Counted from the first letter of the stretch, positions 44,296 through 55,615 are shown. The stretch: DNA of 64,000 nt from Anthostomella pinea (GCA_963556695.1 CAUWAG010000003.1:1674001-1738000), one strand, 5' to 3'. Notes: generated by a model not told the origin, from the sequence alone. A program made the numbers and translations.

Positions 44296-46608
44296 ATGCT
44301 TTCCAATCCGCGCCTGAGCATTCGGAGGCTAATCTCGCAACGGCGACCCGAGAGCAGAAATGGCAGTCATGGCGACCAGACTTGGAATGATGGCCTCGGT
44401 GGCTACAGGCAGCTGGAGGACAAACTCACCGACAAAGAGGGGCGCAACTACAAACAGCCGTGGTTGGCAAAGAGACGCTCCAACAGCACCAAAAGACCTC
44501 AAATCATAATCTCGAGCCCAGTGCCTCACCAGAGTTACCAGAGTCACCACGACTTTTACGACACATCGAGGCCTCTGCCACCGCTTCCAGTATCGGTTCC
44601 GTTTCCAGACGACACCCCGCGTTCCTCGGCTAGTTCGCTGTGCAGCTGTGAGGGGCATCATTCCGACAACTGGGGCAGGAGGTCGCCGCTTTGTTCGGTA
44701 TCGTCAAAGGGCCACCTAAGCGAGGATTCCCTTCAGCTGTCCAGCGCCACCACCTACGAAGGGGAGGATTACCCACCACCACCACCACCACCCAAGCCAT
44801 ATGCCTTGCCATCCGATTACACTTCTTCACCCTCAAAGCACCATCTCATGGGAGCTTTGTCTGTGCAGACCGAGGACCAAGCCATAAGCTCAGCCGAGCA
44901 TCACCACGAGGACCTCAGCCTCGGCTTTCCAGAGAACGTCCGGCAACTCATACACGAAACAAACGAGGCCTTCAGAGCTGTCAGTAGCACTCTAGACGAG
45001 GTGAAACTCATAGAACTTTCCTACCGTGACTCACGCAGGCTCGCGACTCGTGATATACCCACCGTTTTCAGACCAACACCCCCACTGAAAGCATCGACAC
45101 CAACATCACCAAACAGCCACATTCCGCGAACACAACTTGGAGCTATCACCACGCAGGTCGCCTCACCTTTGCGTGCAACAGCCAACACTGGAGTCACACG
45201 AAAAAAGTCCAAGAAGTCGAGAAAACCGAGGGCGATGAAAGCGCAACGGAAGGCCGCGGCATCCAAGCCAGCGGCCAAAAGTGGCGGGAGACGGACGCTG
45301 ACGGAAAATGTCACGGACCTGCTCAATGGGAACATGTTCCACAAGATCGAGGCCGACGAGCTAATCACACCCAGCCAGGTTGAAGCATATCGGCTCCGCA
45401 AGTCGATCCTACAGGCAAAACAATCGACTGAATCTCTGGGTAATGAGTCCAGCGACACCCCGATCGAGCCCTTCCATCTTGATGATCTCCCCTTTCGGAT
45501 AGGTTCGGCGGGCGTCAGAGTCAGCGCAGATACATCCGCTGATGATACACCCCGCGCCTCGTTGTTGTCGCGCCCTGTGGTGCGACGAGATTTCTCCGTG
45601 GAGAGGAAAGATGACAATCTTGACAACTATGCGCTACTTGATAGTTCTTCCGAACCACGTCCGACGATTCAGAAGACCAACACGTCTCCTATACCGTCCC
45701 TAAAGCCAACGCAACGGGTCCCTCCTCGTAGGCAGAAGTCGGCGCTTCCGAGCATCCCCGAAACCAGCCGCACTTCCCGCACTTCCATGGCAGATGACGA
45801 ACTGTTCCTCGACGATGATAGTGTTGGTGATAGTAGTTTTCTCGACCAGGAGGACAGCGTCGCCGACTCGAACTACATATACCTCCAATCCCCTCCATGC
45901 ACCATGAACGTACCGGGTTTCCGGCATGGGCCTATCCGCTTTCTTAAATCCGAGTTGGTGCCCGACGTCAAGCTCGGGGGCGAGGATGGCCTGGACTGGA
46001 CAGCGTTCCAGATGGCGATCCTCGGTGGTGCCGGCGACTGGTTCTCAGACAGCGACGACACTATCCGCCGTCGCGAGGAGGAGGAGATTGACGAGCTCGG
46101 CGAATGGTGGGACGGCTGGGGTCTCGATCTCGGCCGGCTCGTCACGGAGGACGATGTCGAAGCCCCGAGCCCAACGTCCACTACTTCAGGAGAGGCATTT
46201 TCAGATCTATCGTACGGCGAGATCGAAACCGACAACCCCTACAGCCCGCTCCACTCGTGGCAGGAACAGCAACAGCAACCCAAAGCAAATCCGCAACAAG
46301 CCAGCCAGGCTGGTGGCCTGGGGGGCTCGTCACATCGGCGCGTGCTGTCGGACCACAATGCCATGGCGCACCTAGTGCGCAAAGAGAAGACACCCGACAT
46401 CGTCGAGGAGAAGCAATGCGTCAGCAGCGTCAGCCGGGACAGCTTCGCCAGCCTCCCGCAGAGCCCCATGTTGGACATGGCCGTCATACACAGCGCGGAC
46501 GGCAACGACGTGGACGTCGTCCCCATGGGATACAACCTCGGCCACGATCTAGGCGACTTCCTTAAGTGGGAAGCGGAGCACGCATATGCTGGCGACTTCT
46601 ATTCGTAG
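44296..46608 (+). CDS. Large, mostly disordered hypothetical protein
   Basis: The single exon encodes 770 residues from ATG 44296 (MLSNPRLSIRRLISQRRPES); an in-frame ATG 69 bp upstream is less likely. Most of the chain is low-complexity: a proline run (PPPPPPPKPYALP), Ser/Thr-rich tracts, a lysine/arginine cluster (RKKSKKSRKPRAMKAQRKAA) that could be a nuclear localisation signal, and a glutamine run. A few short segments look conserved: RTLTENVTDLLNGNMFHKIE followed by ADELITPSQVEAYRLRKSI, and EWWDGWGLDLGRLV. Such proteins in ascomycetes often have short conserved helices in long linkers and act as scaffolds, but no function can be assigned. There is no signal peptide or membrane segment. 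Confidence 0.8.
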   Translation: MLSNPRLSIRRLISQRRPESRNGSHGDQTWNDGLGGYRQLEDKLTDKEGRNYKQPWLAKRRSNSTKRPQIIISSPVPHQSYQSHHDFYDTSRPLPPLPVSVPFPDDTPRSSASSLCSCEGHHSDNWGRRSPLCSVSSKGHLSEDSLQLSSATTYEGEDYPPPPPPPKPYALPSDYTSSPSKHHLMGALSVQTEDQAISSAEHHHEDLSLGFPENVRQLIHETNEAFRAVSSTLDEVKLIELSYRDSRRLATRDIPTVFRPTPPLKASTPTSPNSHIPRTQLGAITTQVASPLRATANTGVTRKKSKKSRKPRAMKAQRKAAASKPAAKSGGRRTLTENVTDLLNGNMFHKIEADELITPSQVEAYRLRKSILQAKQSTESLGNESSDTPIEPFHLDDLPFRIGSAGVRVSADTSADDTPRASLLSRPVVRRDFSVERKDDNLDNYALLDSSSEPRPTIQKTNTSPIPSLKPTQRVPPRRQKSALPSIPETSRTSRTSMADDELFLDDDSVGDSSFLDQEDSVADSNYIYLQSPPCTMNVPGFRHGPIRFLKSELVPDVKLGGEDGLDWTAFQMAILGGAGDWFSDSDDTIRRREEEEIDELGEWWDGWGLDLGRLVTEDDVEAPSPTSTTSGEAFSDLSYGEIETDNPYSPLHSWQEQQQQPKANPQQASQAGGLGGSSHRRVLSDHNAMAHLVRKEKTPDIVEEKQCVSSVSRDSFASLPQSPMLDMAVIHSADGNDVDVVPMGYNLGHDLGDFLKWEAEHAYAGDFYS

Positions 46609-47292
46609 TTTTGGCGATATCCAGGCGGTTCATGTATAGCGAAGGCGTTGGTTGGGTGTCTGAGGTTGGTGCATAGCATAGTGGTTTTTCTTGATTCCCT
46701 CCATGGTCTCTGGTGGGAACAATATTTACAGATAAAGCCCGAAGGCTTCAAGATACCTGAACCTCATGGGTTCTCTGCAGACTAGACTTAGACAATATAG
46801 TCTGGTCCCACAAGAGACGAGATCTCGTGATCGTTTGCTGAGTCTGTGCAACACACGAAGGCCAAGCTCAAGCCACATGTGGTGTGAATGTCCCCGATGC
46901 AGTTGGGCTTGTGGTGCGGGATCGCAACTGCTGCGTCTCCCTACCACGTCACCTGCCAAAGCGATGAAAATACGAGAGTCGCGACTCCCGCACCATTTGA
47001 CCGCATCGCCCAGGCAGGCAGCCTCCTAGTACCTAGGCAAGAGCCATCTACACACGCACCCAACTCACACCTTTCCCCCCTCTCTATCGCGACACACCCG
47101 AAACCCATCCGGACTTCCTCACCACCGTCCGCATAGTCACGTCCGTCCACTTCTCGCACCGGCCGAGGCCCATCTCACGCACGCTGACTTCCAAACCTCC
47201 ACGAAACCTTAACTCACAGCCACGACGCACCGAGCGTCCGGCGGACAACCGAAACAAAGCACGTCTGACTAAATCTGGGGTATTTGGGGAAG
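46609..47292. other. Intergenic
   Basis: It holds the 3' flank of the disordered-protein gene and the promoter side of the GH43 gene. No gene was found. Confidence 0.5.
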
Positions 47293-48932
47293 ATGGCTAT
47301 ATCAACCGGCGCTGTCTCCCGCGCATGGACGAGGGCACTCTCGTTCCAAGGACACATATCACCACAAGCAGCAGCAGACACGATGCATAGCCACCACCAC
47401 CACCAGCAACAGTATGACGACTCGACCCTCACGCTGACTTCGATCGGCACGCCCGACCCTTTCGTGACCCGGGCTGGTGGGCTTTTCTACTTTGTGAGTT
47501 GACGTGTTGATACATTTCGTGCATCGCACTTTCCCTGCTGGAAATGATGATGCGATAGGGTGGCTGACGTCTTGCGAAATCCAGACCTTTACCACCGGCA
47601 ACAGGATCGAGATATGGTCCTCGCGATCCCTGGCCGATATTGAGAGTGCCGCTACGCGACATGTGATCTGGTGCGTAGCTTTTGCACCCACACAATATAT
47701 CTCCCACTTACCTTACCTTGCATCGCAATGTCCACCTACTATCCCCTGTATTCCTAAATCATCCCATTGACGTTGCTGTGACCAGGACCCCTTCACCCTT
47801 CACCGACACCGAGGCCAGCGCGGACCTCTGGGCGCCTGAGCTTCACGCCGTTCGCGGGCGTTGGTACATCTACTACGCGGCCGCGCACCCGGAGCGCGGT
47901 AATGCCAGCCATCGCATGTACGTGCTGGGCGGGCCGCCGGCCGACGAAGATCCATGCCAGGGCCAGTGGGAGTTCCTGGGCCGTATTTCCGGCACGCCAG
48001 ACGGGCAGTGGGCGATTGACGGCACGGTGTTCGAGATCGACGGCAACCTGTACATGGCGTACTCGGGGTGGCCGCTCGAGGACTCTGGGCGCGAATCGGA
48101 CCTCGTGCAGCAATTATTCATCGTGCGCCTGAAAGACCCGACGAGAGCGGACAGCGCACCGGTCCTGATCTCGCGGTCCGATCGCGACTGGGAAATCTCG
48201 CGCGATGACAAGGGTGAGCATGGAATTAATGAGGGCCCGCAGTTCCTGTGTTCCCCATCTGGCCTCGGTGACGGTGGGAACGGGAGCAGGAATGGGCATG
48301 GGCATGGGAATGGGATTGCCGATGGGATTCTCGATGTATACCACAATGGCAAGGGGGGCATCAGGATCCTCGATGGGAATGGGAGTGCGAATGTGAGTGG
48401 GACCACCACAGCCTCATGGAGGGGCCTCGTCTACTCGTGTGCCGGTTCCTGGACGCACGAATACAAAATGGCGTCACTGCAGTTCCTGGGCGGCGACCCG
48501 CTGGCGCCCGCATCCTGGCGCAAGAGCGCGGCGCCCCTGATCGAGACCGCCGAGGGCGGCAGGGGACCCTTCGGCCCGGGCCACGGCAGTTTTCTCGACC
48601 TCGGCGACGGACAGGTCGTCGCGGTGTACCATGCAACGGACCGCCCGACGGACGGGTGGGAGAACCGCCGCGCTCGCGTTCAGCGCGTCGCGTTCACGCC
48701 CGAGGGGCCGTACATGGGGAAGGCGTTTGGGATGGAGGCAAAGGACAATGGGAAGGGCAATGGAAAGGCGGGCAGGTTGTTGGGACGGCTGAAGGCTAAG
48801 GTCAAGGGCGCGGGAGGCAGAGAGGACAATCCGCTGGGGGAGGAGAGTCTGAGGGCTCTGCTTGAGGGACGGACGGTCGCGAATGGGAATCATGGGGTGA
48901 ATAAGGTTCATGGACGACATGATGAGTTGTAG
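47293..48932 (+). CDS. Glycoside hydrolase family 43 enzyme
   Basis: Exons 47293-47493, 47585-47670 and 47786-48932 join to 477 residues. GH43 enzymes are five-bladed propellers that cleave arabinose- or xylose-containing polysaccharides with inversion. The three expected acidic residues can be placed: Asp in TPDPFV (about 55), Asp in AIDGTVFE (about 174) and Glu in INEGPQFL (about 245). LWAPELH is a further family hallmark. There is no N-terminal signal peptide: the first 45 residues are polar and include a histidine run. A Gly/Asn/His low-complexity insert (GNGSRNGHGHGNGIADG) comes from a gggaat/gggcat repeat, and a basic Gly/Lys-rich tail ends the protein. Likely an alpha-L-arabinofuranosidase or beta-xylosidase relative of intracellular location; the substrate is uncertain. 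Confidence 0.88.
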
Positions 48933-49167
48933 GTGTTGGGGCTACGATGACTTTCTATGAGATTATGCCGGTACACATTTCGCGTTGTTGTATTGCAGGC
49001 TATGTTCGCATAGTCGAGACAACCAGTTGTTACTACTCGGGAGAAACGAGACAGTCAGATTGGGCATCGGGCTGAGTTGAGGGGGGCTGCTGACGGAATC
49101 CATGCAGCCCGACTCCGCCTTCTGCTCAGCACAACATGATTTTGCCTGCATTGTCTACATAACCACC

Positions 49168-50906
49168 ATGCGCCTTTTACACGCAAAAACTGAGAAACTA
49201 CACGAGTTCTTCGATGACCAGATCCCGGAATACGCGATCCTCTCGCACACCTGGCTGGACGACGAGGTGAAGTTCCAGGACATGAACCCGGGGTATTGCC
49301 CGTGGCACACCAAACACTGAGGCAGAGCTTGCGGCACACTCTCCGGCTTTCGAGGCTCGGTACAAAGCTAAGGGCGGGTACAGGAAGATACGGGGATGCT
49401 GCCAAGAGGCCATCCGAGACGGCCTGGAATGGGTGTGGGTTGACACCTGCTGCATCGACAGCACGAGCAGCACTGAGCTGCAGGAAGCTATCAACTCCAT
49501 GTATGACTGGTACGGGAACTCAGAGGTGTGCTACGCCTACCTTGCCGACGTCCCAGCCGGTCAGGATGCCCATAGGCCGGATTCCAAGTTCAGGAAGAGC
49601 CGTTGGTTTACTCGAGGTTGGACGCTGCAGGAATTGCTGGCACCCACGTCGCTCCAGTTACTTGACCAGGATTGGAATCTTGTCGGGTACAGAGACGACC
49701 TGGCGCAGGTTGTCGAGTCCAGCACGGGTCATCTCTGAGAAATACCTGTCTCAGAGCGGCAGGATATACGTCCGCCTGGCCAGCGTGGCCGAGCGGATGT
49801 CCTGGGCTGCGGGGCGGTCTACGACGAGGAAGGAGGACATGGCGTAATGTCTGCTCGGACTGTTCGGAGTCAATATGCCTATGCTCTACGGCGAGGGAGG
49901 ACGTGCTTTTGAAAGGCTGCAAGAAGAGATCATGCGGAAGTCGAGGGACCAGTCGATCATCGCCTCGGGCTACCGACTAGCGCGGCCCTCGGAAGAGCAG
50001 ATATATGAGTCCATCCCTTACACGACTGTGTATACGGCGCTCGCGGCCTCCCCAGGGGACTGCCTTGATTCCTCAGATGTGAGACAGCGCGCCCCTGAGA
50101 GACCCAGCGACGCGTTTGTCATGGCCAAGCGCGGACTGGGCATTAATCTCCCTACCTGTAAAGGTGTGGACGGGTACGAATACTGTATTTTGAACTGCGG
50201 AATCTCCACCGGTGCACATAAGGAGGACTACCGCCTCATCGCGGTACCCCTGGTATCAATCGGGCGTCACGCTGGCGAGGCTGCGGATACCGATTATGCT
50301 CGCATGACGATGCAGATCCCCATACTCGTTCCCAGGTCGACGTGGGAAGAGGTAGCAGGCAGAGCATTCTACATCCGACGCGCTCAGCTCATTGGAAACA
50401 AGGCGGGTTCAAGCACAGCCCTTGCGGTCGGCAACATCAAACTGCCTGACGAGTTCTTTCTCGCCGGGATCTTCCCCCCTCAGAGCTACCCATTTATGGC
50501 ATTGGAGCTGGCCTCGACGCAAAGCACAGGTTATGCTCGCGCCCTGTTGCACATCGCCCGACGGGACCCGCAGAAACACGGAGTCGTCGTCTTGATCACG
50601 AGCCAATCGAGGCCAGATATCGCCGGGAAGTACCTTGACGCTGCCCAGAAACCAGCTGTGGCTGCGACTCACGTATCTGCGGACTTCTGCATTCTTGACT
50701 TTGCAGCTCATCTCATGCCAGGCCCGGTGTCTTTGGAGAAACATGTCATCGAAATAATATCCGTACTGCTCGATCCAGCGGCAGAGACTGCCTCTGGTGC
50801 CGTCATGATTGAGCTTTTGAAGCGCAAGAACAAGCCTTTCCTCGATATCGACCTTGTCAAGTATGCGGCGGATGAAATGATGTTGGATGTCCTGGACGCT
50901 TCGTGA
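49168..50906 (+). pseudogene. HET-domain (heterokaryon incompatibility) gene with three lesions
   Basis: HET proteins trigger cell death when incompatible fungal strains fuse. The N-terminus MRLLHAKT and then YAILSHTWLDDEVKFQDM start a typical HET domain. It continues WVWVDTCCIDSTSSTELQEA, WYGNSEVCYAYLADV and SRWFTRGWTLQELLAP. The frame changes by one base near 49310-49330 (stop after WHTKH) and again near 49730, where one extra base seems present. In the third frame the conserved KEDMAYCLLG segment reads KEDMA-stop-CLLG because the Tyr codon is TAA (49846-49848). Downstream, a roughly 345-codon C-terminal region (MPMLYGEGGRAFERLQEE onwards) is fully open to 50906. Intact length would be about 575 residues. 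No splice sites repair the breaks. Confidence 0.9.
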
Positions 50907-51436
50907 TTGGAATCGATTATTTGACGGCATAGAGGCGATGAGATCCGACGACTGAAGTATATGATCAAAGCTGTTGGAACAGGTAGCATCACAATAACCA
51001 CTCGGAGGCTGGAGATATCTTCCAATACTATCTGCAGGCGTGGCTTGTGCCCCTGAGCCAAGTGACCATTGCACACATCCTAACGCAGTCACCATTCGAT
51101 ACGCAATGTCAGGGCACGCAAGTCGTGTCACTCACCTTTACGATTTCTGTATATATCACCAACTGGGTTCTGAGTGTTTTTCAATATACGGGCATACCTT
51201 CCTCGCCTCTGCCCATGATATTGGGCGGAGAAAACGGAACCTACATGACACAACGGTGACACAGCTCCTTCGCCATGATGATCATCACCAGCCTGCGCGC
51301 GTACATAATTGCAGCGTAGAACCCAAGGATACGATACTGCTCGATCGGTTATGGATACTGCATGAAATGACCAAGCTTTTAGTCCATGAGTGATGCCACC
51401 GCGACTTCAAGTAGCCTGCGAGCCAACACCACCTGA
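50907..51436. other. Intergenic
   Basis: No supportable gene was found in this stretch. Confidence 0.45.
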
Positions 51437-52180
51437 CGCTGCACACATGAGAACCCGAACGACATTGAGACTCCGATATTAGAAGAGAGAGATGTCACGA
51501 CGACCGAGTATATGACTACGGTAACATCCTGCAGGTCTGCCTCCTTGATCATGACCAATGCCCCTATGATCACCTTCTACGCACTCATAGCACACAGCAT
51601 ACATCCTGCTGCCGCGGCTGGATTGGCCATATTCGGGGATGACGCTGGGGACGTCGTTATCACCAAAAGGTCCAACCGTCCGAATTAGCTTCGGTACTGT
51701 ATCGGATATCATCGCCACGACTTGTGTCGAAGCCGGGATGAGCTGGTTTTACTGCGCAGAGAGCGGCAGTGCTATTACCCAGACTACCCCTTCGCAGCAG
51801 CCGCGGCCCGGTGTGGCAGCACGGGTTCAGTCCCGATATCACCGCCAACATCTCGTAGCAGACGGTCAATGCCTAGAGTCGAATCACACTCAGGTCTACA
51901 GGCACAACATCTTGACCAAGCCTAATAATGAACACGACGAACACAGTGACTTTAGATACCACACTGTAGTTATAATCTCTTCGGGGACTTTAACCAGCAT
52001 AGAGCACAGAGCATACGGATTGTTCGGCTTTTACGACCACAAGCACGACGACGCCCGAGCCGGTACTGGAGACGGATTCAACAACGGAGGCGGAAGAGAC
52101 AACTATAAAGGCAGCGCAGCGTAAACTGACCCCAGAGTTTCTTGTTGATTCAGACTGCACTAAGGCCCGTGCCACTTGAC
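51437..52180 (+). pseudogene. Possible decayed Thr-rich secreted/cell-wall protein gene
   Basis: One frame is open from 51437 to 51688 and reads ENPNDIETPILEERDVTTTE, then YMTTVTSC. This resembles the Thr-rich, TTVTSC-type repeats of fungal wall and adhesin proteins. Further pieces appear downstream in changing frames: NTTNTVTLDTTL (about 51940) and FTTTSTTTPEPVLETDSTTE (about 52030-52100), leading to LTPEFLVDSDC and a stop near 52180. No signal peptide was found upstream. The pieces look like remains of a gene similar in style to the broken gene at 52756, perhaps a decayed paralogue. The evidence is compositional, so the call is tentative. Confidence 0.35.
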
Positions 52181-52755
52181 CTGCGAAGAGGGATCTTGGA
52201 ATTTATAACACTGAGATGTGTGTTATTCAGAAATGCAGGCATGCCTTCAAGTGTCCACGAGAAGGGGCACAGTTTTGGTAACTGCATTGGTCACGTTTGT
52301 TCGCTCCTTGAACGGCGTGTAGGGAGTACCACAGCTATTCCTTCATAAGACTGTGTTTAGCCCCTGATGATATAATTGATAATGGGGGTTGCCCCTATCC
52401 CTCGAGACGCTTCTAGATAACCAACCAAAGGTTGGCAAACGAATCACGTAGCAGCCCACGGCACCTCGATGCCGTGACTTTGCTGGTTTCCCACTCACAG
52501 GATAAGTCTGAAACTCTTCGCAACGCCGCGAGTCACCGAGGTGTGATACAGAAAAGATATTAGGATGAAGGGACAAAGAACCATGACATCTACAAACCCC
52601 TGACTCACAGGCTACACCACCAGAGGAGGACTCGAATCGGAAGACGTATTGCTTTGGAACCGCCCATATAAGCCATCACCGACGCTTCTCAAGTCAGTAC
52701 GGCATCAACCCCCATATCCACCCAAACTCCCCAACAATAACGCCCAGACACAACC
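52181..52755. other. Intergenic
   Basis: No gene was found. It contains the likely promoter of the secreted-protein gene that follows. Confidence 0.5.
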
Positions 52756-53806
52756 ATGGCCGCCACCCTAGCCAAGCTGCTCATCTTCGGGCTCCTGGTC
52801 CTACCCAGCGACGCATTCTTCCTGCCCTCCCGACCCAGCCAGGGCCACACCGACGTCGAGTCCACCACCGCCGCCCCAAACCGCGCAGGCCGAGACGAGC
52901 CGACCCAGGAATCTGCACCCATCAGCACGGCCTCCACTTCTACCTCCAGCGACAGCAACAGCAACGACACCAGCACCAGCACCAGCGCCAGTACCCCCTT
53001 CACGACGAAGGTAGCCATCATCATCGATGCCCCAGCCACATCCGACTACCCCGGTGCCAGCTACCTCACCACACTCACCCTGGCTCCAACATCGCCGTGG
53101 TGGTATATTCAGGCATCGAAACCGTCGGCTCGTGTTCCTTCGCGGCGCCCGACGGCAGCATGACAATCCAGCCCGTCAGCACCCTCACAACCCAGACCTC
53201 GACCTCGACCGACACCGCGGCGGTCGAGCAAACGATGTCGTCGGTCATCAACCCGGCGAAGGTTCCGGAAGAGACGACCACCTTGCTAGAGGGGACGACT
53301 ACTACGACTATCACTAGCAGTGGGCTTACGACCGTGACTGCGGCACCGGCATTGACATCGACTTCGGCATCGGCATCGGCACCGGCATCGAGCAGCAAAC
53401 AATAAAGAAGGAATTCCGACACCCGAACCCGCGCCTGCTGAGCCCCGGTGTCCTGACGACGAGGACGAGGACACGGGGACCGATACCACTATAACCAGAA
53501 CCGCAACCGTAAACCCATACCCTCTCACCACCAGCGCGAACCCTTCCGCTACCACCACCACCACCCCGCCGCAAGCTGGAGCCAAGTGAGACGACCAGGA
53601 CCCAGCTTCCGCTGCCGCCGCCGCTGCCTCAGCCATTGCCGCGGCCTTCGGCGCCGACAAGCCCTTGCATCCATGCAAAACAGTCGACGACTGCGGACCG
53701 GAAGTTTGTGATCCTCTTGAGCTGGGAAGCTACGCCGCATCGTGCGATGGCGGCTTTTGCTTTTGTGTTGAAGAGGGTTGGTTTTTTGACAGACCTGGAC
53801 CGTAGA
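52756..53806 (+). pseudogene. Ser/Thr-rich secreted protein with Cys-rich C-terminus, broken
   Basis: It starts MAATLAKLLIFGLLVLPSDA, a good signal peptide, followed by Ser/Thr-rich sequence. The frame shifts near 53080, where coding continues in another frame as NIAVVVYSGIETVGSCSFAA followed by PDGSMTIQPVSTLTTQTSTS. It shifts back near 53400 into EGIPTPEPAPAEPRCPDDED and a second Thr-rich stretch. An in-frame TGA at 53587-53589 interrupts, and the same frame goes on through an alanine run. It ends in a compact cysteine module, HPCKTVDDCGPEVCDP and SCDGGFCFCVEEGW, before a stop near 53806. The gene therefore has two compensating frameshifts plus one stop (CGA to TGA would explain the last). 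An assembly error in low-complexity sequence is possible, but three lesions are more than expected. Confidence 0.6.
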
Positions 53807-54290
53807 AGCCTGGTTTCAGGGGTCAGCAGCTTGACAACACCGGAATGGTCGAAGCTGTCAAGACTCCCTTATTCCCCCTGGGGTAGTTGGTGGAGGGGTA
53901 GAAAGAGGGTTTGGGTTGTGATAGGGGTACGCAAGGATATGTTAGCTTGTTCAAGCACAGTCAGGTCTAGATAGATCCCATAGTTCAACCACATTATTTT
54001 TTGGCAGCATTTTCCGGATATCATTCCATAAAAGTACAGCAAAACACTATTACTCAGTTGATCAGAGAAAGGGAAGAGCACGTTTACAAAAGCTCATATA
54101 GAGTCCACTACCCAGCCCAGGTCTCACCCTTGTACCAATCCGCATCCCTTCCGTTCCAGACCAGCCAACAGCGAGTGCTCCTGAACCCAAACACCATATA
54201 GTGCTTTTGACCCTTGAGTCTGCACATGTACGAAAGCTCGCGCCGAATTAGACATTATACCGATAGCTATTACCCTGCAAAGCTCGTCGA
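53807..54290. other. Intergenic, convergent side
   Basis: It holds the 3' flanks of the broken secreted-protein gene and of pil1; nothing else was recognised. Confidence 0.5.
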
Positions 54291-55615
54291 CTAAGCGGTC
54301 ATTTCAGGTGCCCTGCCACGGTGTTCAGTGGCCAGACCGCCATCTGAATCCGAGATGGAGTGGGCTCGGTCATCAAGCTCATCTTCGTCGTCGTATTCGC
54401 GGCCCTTATGCTCGCCGGCTGCGACCCAAGAGTCCCGATCGTTCAGAGGCGCATCCTGTCCAGATAGATCCATGCCCTCCGATCGCGCCTTGATGTTGTT
54501 GCGACGTCTCGTCGACAGCGTCCGCGCCCGGGTGGAAAGCTTCGAGCTTACAGCAGCGTTCGACGTGACCCAGTTGGTGAGCGCATCCTCGCAATCCTGG
54601 ATGATGGCCTTGCTGGCCTCGTAGCCGTCATATGCGGCACGGGTCTCGCCAGGGGTAACAGGAGTATCGTCGATCAGCTCGAGTAGGTGCTTTCCGAAAC
54701 CTGCAATGATGGCTACCTTCTCGCTATGCTCGCGCAGGGCATCGAACTGGTACGTGTAGGCAGCTTTTATCTTCTCACGGGTGATGTTCGACAGCTGTGC
54801 TTCGGCCACGAGGGATTCGGCTTCGGCTCGGACGAGTTCTTGTTCGAGGACGACGATCTTGGGCGAGTTGGGTTCTTTGTACTTGAGCTGAGCAATCTGG
54901 TCGGCGATCTTCTGCTTGCCTAGAATGGCGTCAGCTTGTGAAACAGATGGCCGCACTGTGGTGATACTCACGATCTCTGCTGGGCTGCACAGATGCCTCA
55001 ATGTTTCGAATGCTCTTCATTGTCACGCGGTACTGGTCGTAGCGATCAACGTATTGGTCCTCGAGTTCGCCAATTTCGTAGAGCAAGACACCAAGTTTGT
55101 CAGTGACATCGGAGACATCTTCATCACCACCCTCGCCCCAGGTGGAAAGTTGGGACTAGACAAGGCTGTCAGCATCACATCAGAACCTGCACCGTATGTG
55201 CTACTCACTGCGACCTCCATGCGCTCCTTGGCAACAAGCTCAAGACTTCGCATCACGTTTTTCTCCATCTTAACGAGTTGGGTCAGCTTCTTAGCGAGGT
55301 CGGGCCCGAAGGCGCCAGCGGCATTCCTGCGAAGCGCATGGCCTGTAGGGTTGTTAGCAGGCTGTTTCCGGAGGGTCACCACTCTTAGTCGAGCGTGGGC
55401 CTGTTTCTAGGCAACTTACCGAAGCCGCCTTTCCCGAATAGTCGACCACTTTTGGTAGACGAAGGAGGAGGAGGGGGGCTCTGTTTGCGCCGTTGTCAGT
55501 AGACTGGCTCATTGTGTGCGATGCGACAGATGAAGTAGGACGGCATAAGGCTACTTACCTGGATCTGCGAAGCAGTCGGCGCCCTGCTCTGGCGCATAGA
55601 ATAGGTTCGATGCAT
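54291..55615 (-). CDS. pil1: Eisosome core protein Pil1/Lsp1 (BAR-type)
   Basis: Five exons, 55559-55615, 55420-55480, 55209-55342, 54972-55155 and 54291-54919, join to 354 residues. The N-terminus MHRTYSMRQSRAPTASQIQ is the conserved Pil1 start that binds membrane lipids. HALRRNAAGAFGPDLAKKL follows, then the BAR-domain helices with VKMEKNVMRSLELVAKERME, YEIGELEDQYVDRYDQYR, IAQLKYKEPNSPKIVVLEQE and AAYDGYEASKAIIQDCEDAL. The acidic, serine-rich C-terminal tail after about residue 290 is variable in the family. Pil1-type proteins polymerise under the plasma membrane to form the furrow-like eisosomes. All splice junctions are canonical. The promoter carries a GCGAT pentanucleotide array. The Pil1 versus Lsp1 paralogue question cannot be settled from one gene. 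Confidence 0.96.

Noticed and set aside
47793..48409. Antisense ORFs opposite the GH43 gene
   Set aside because: They are shadows caused by high GC content; the plus-strand frame has all catalytic motifs.
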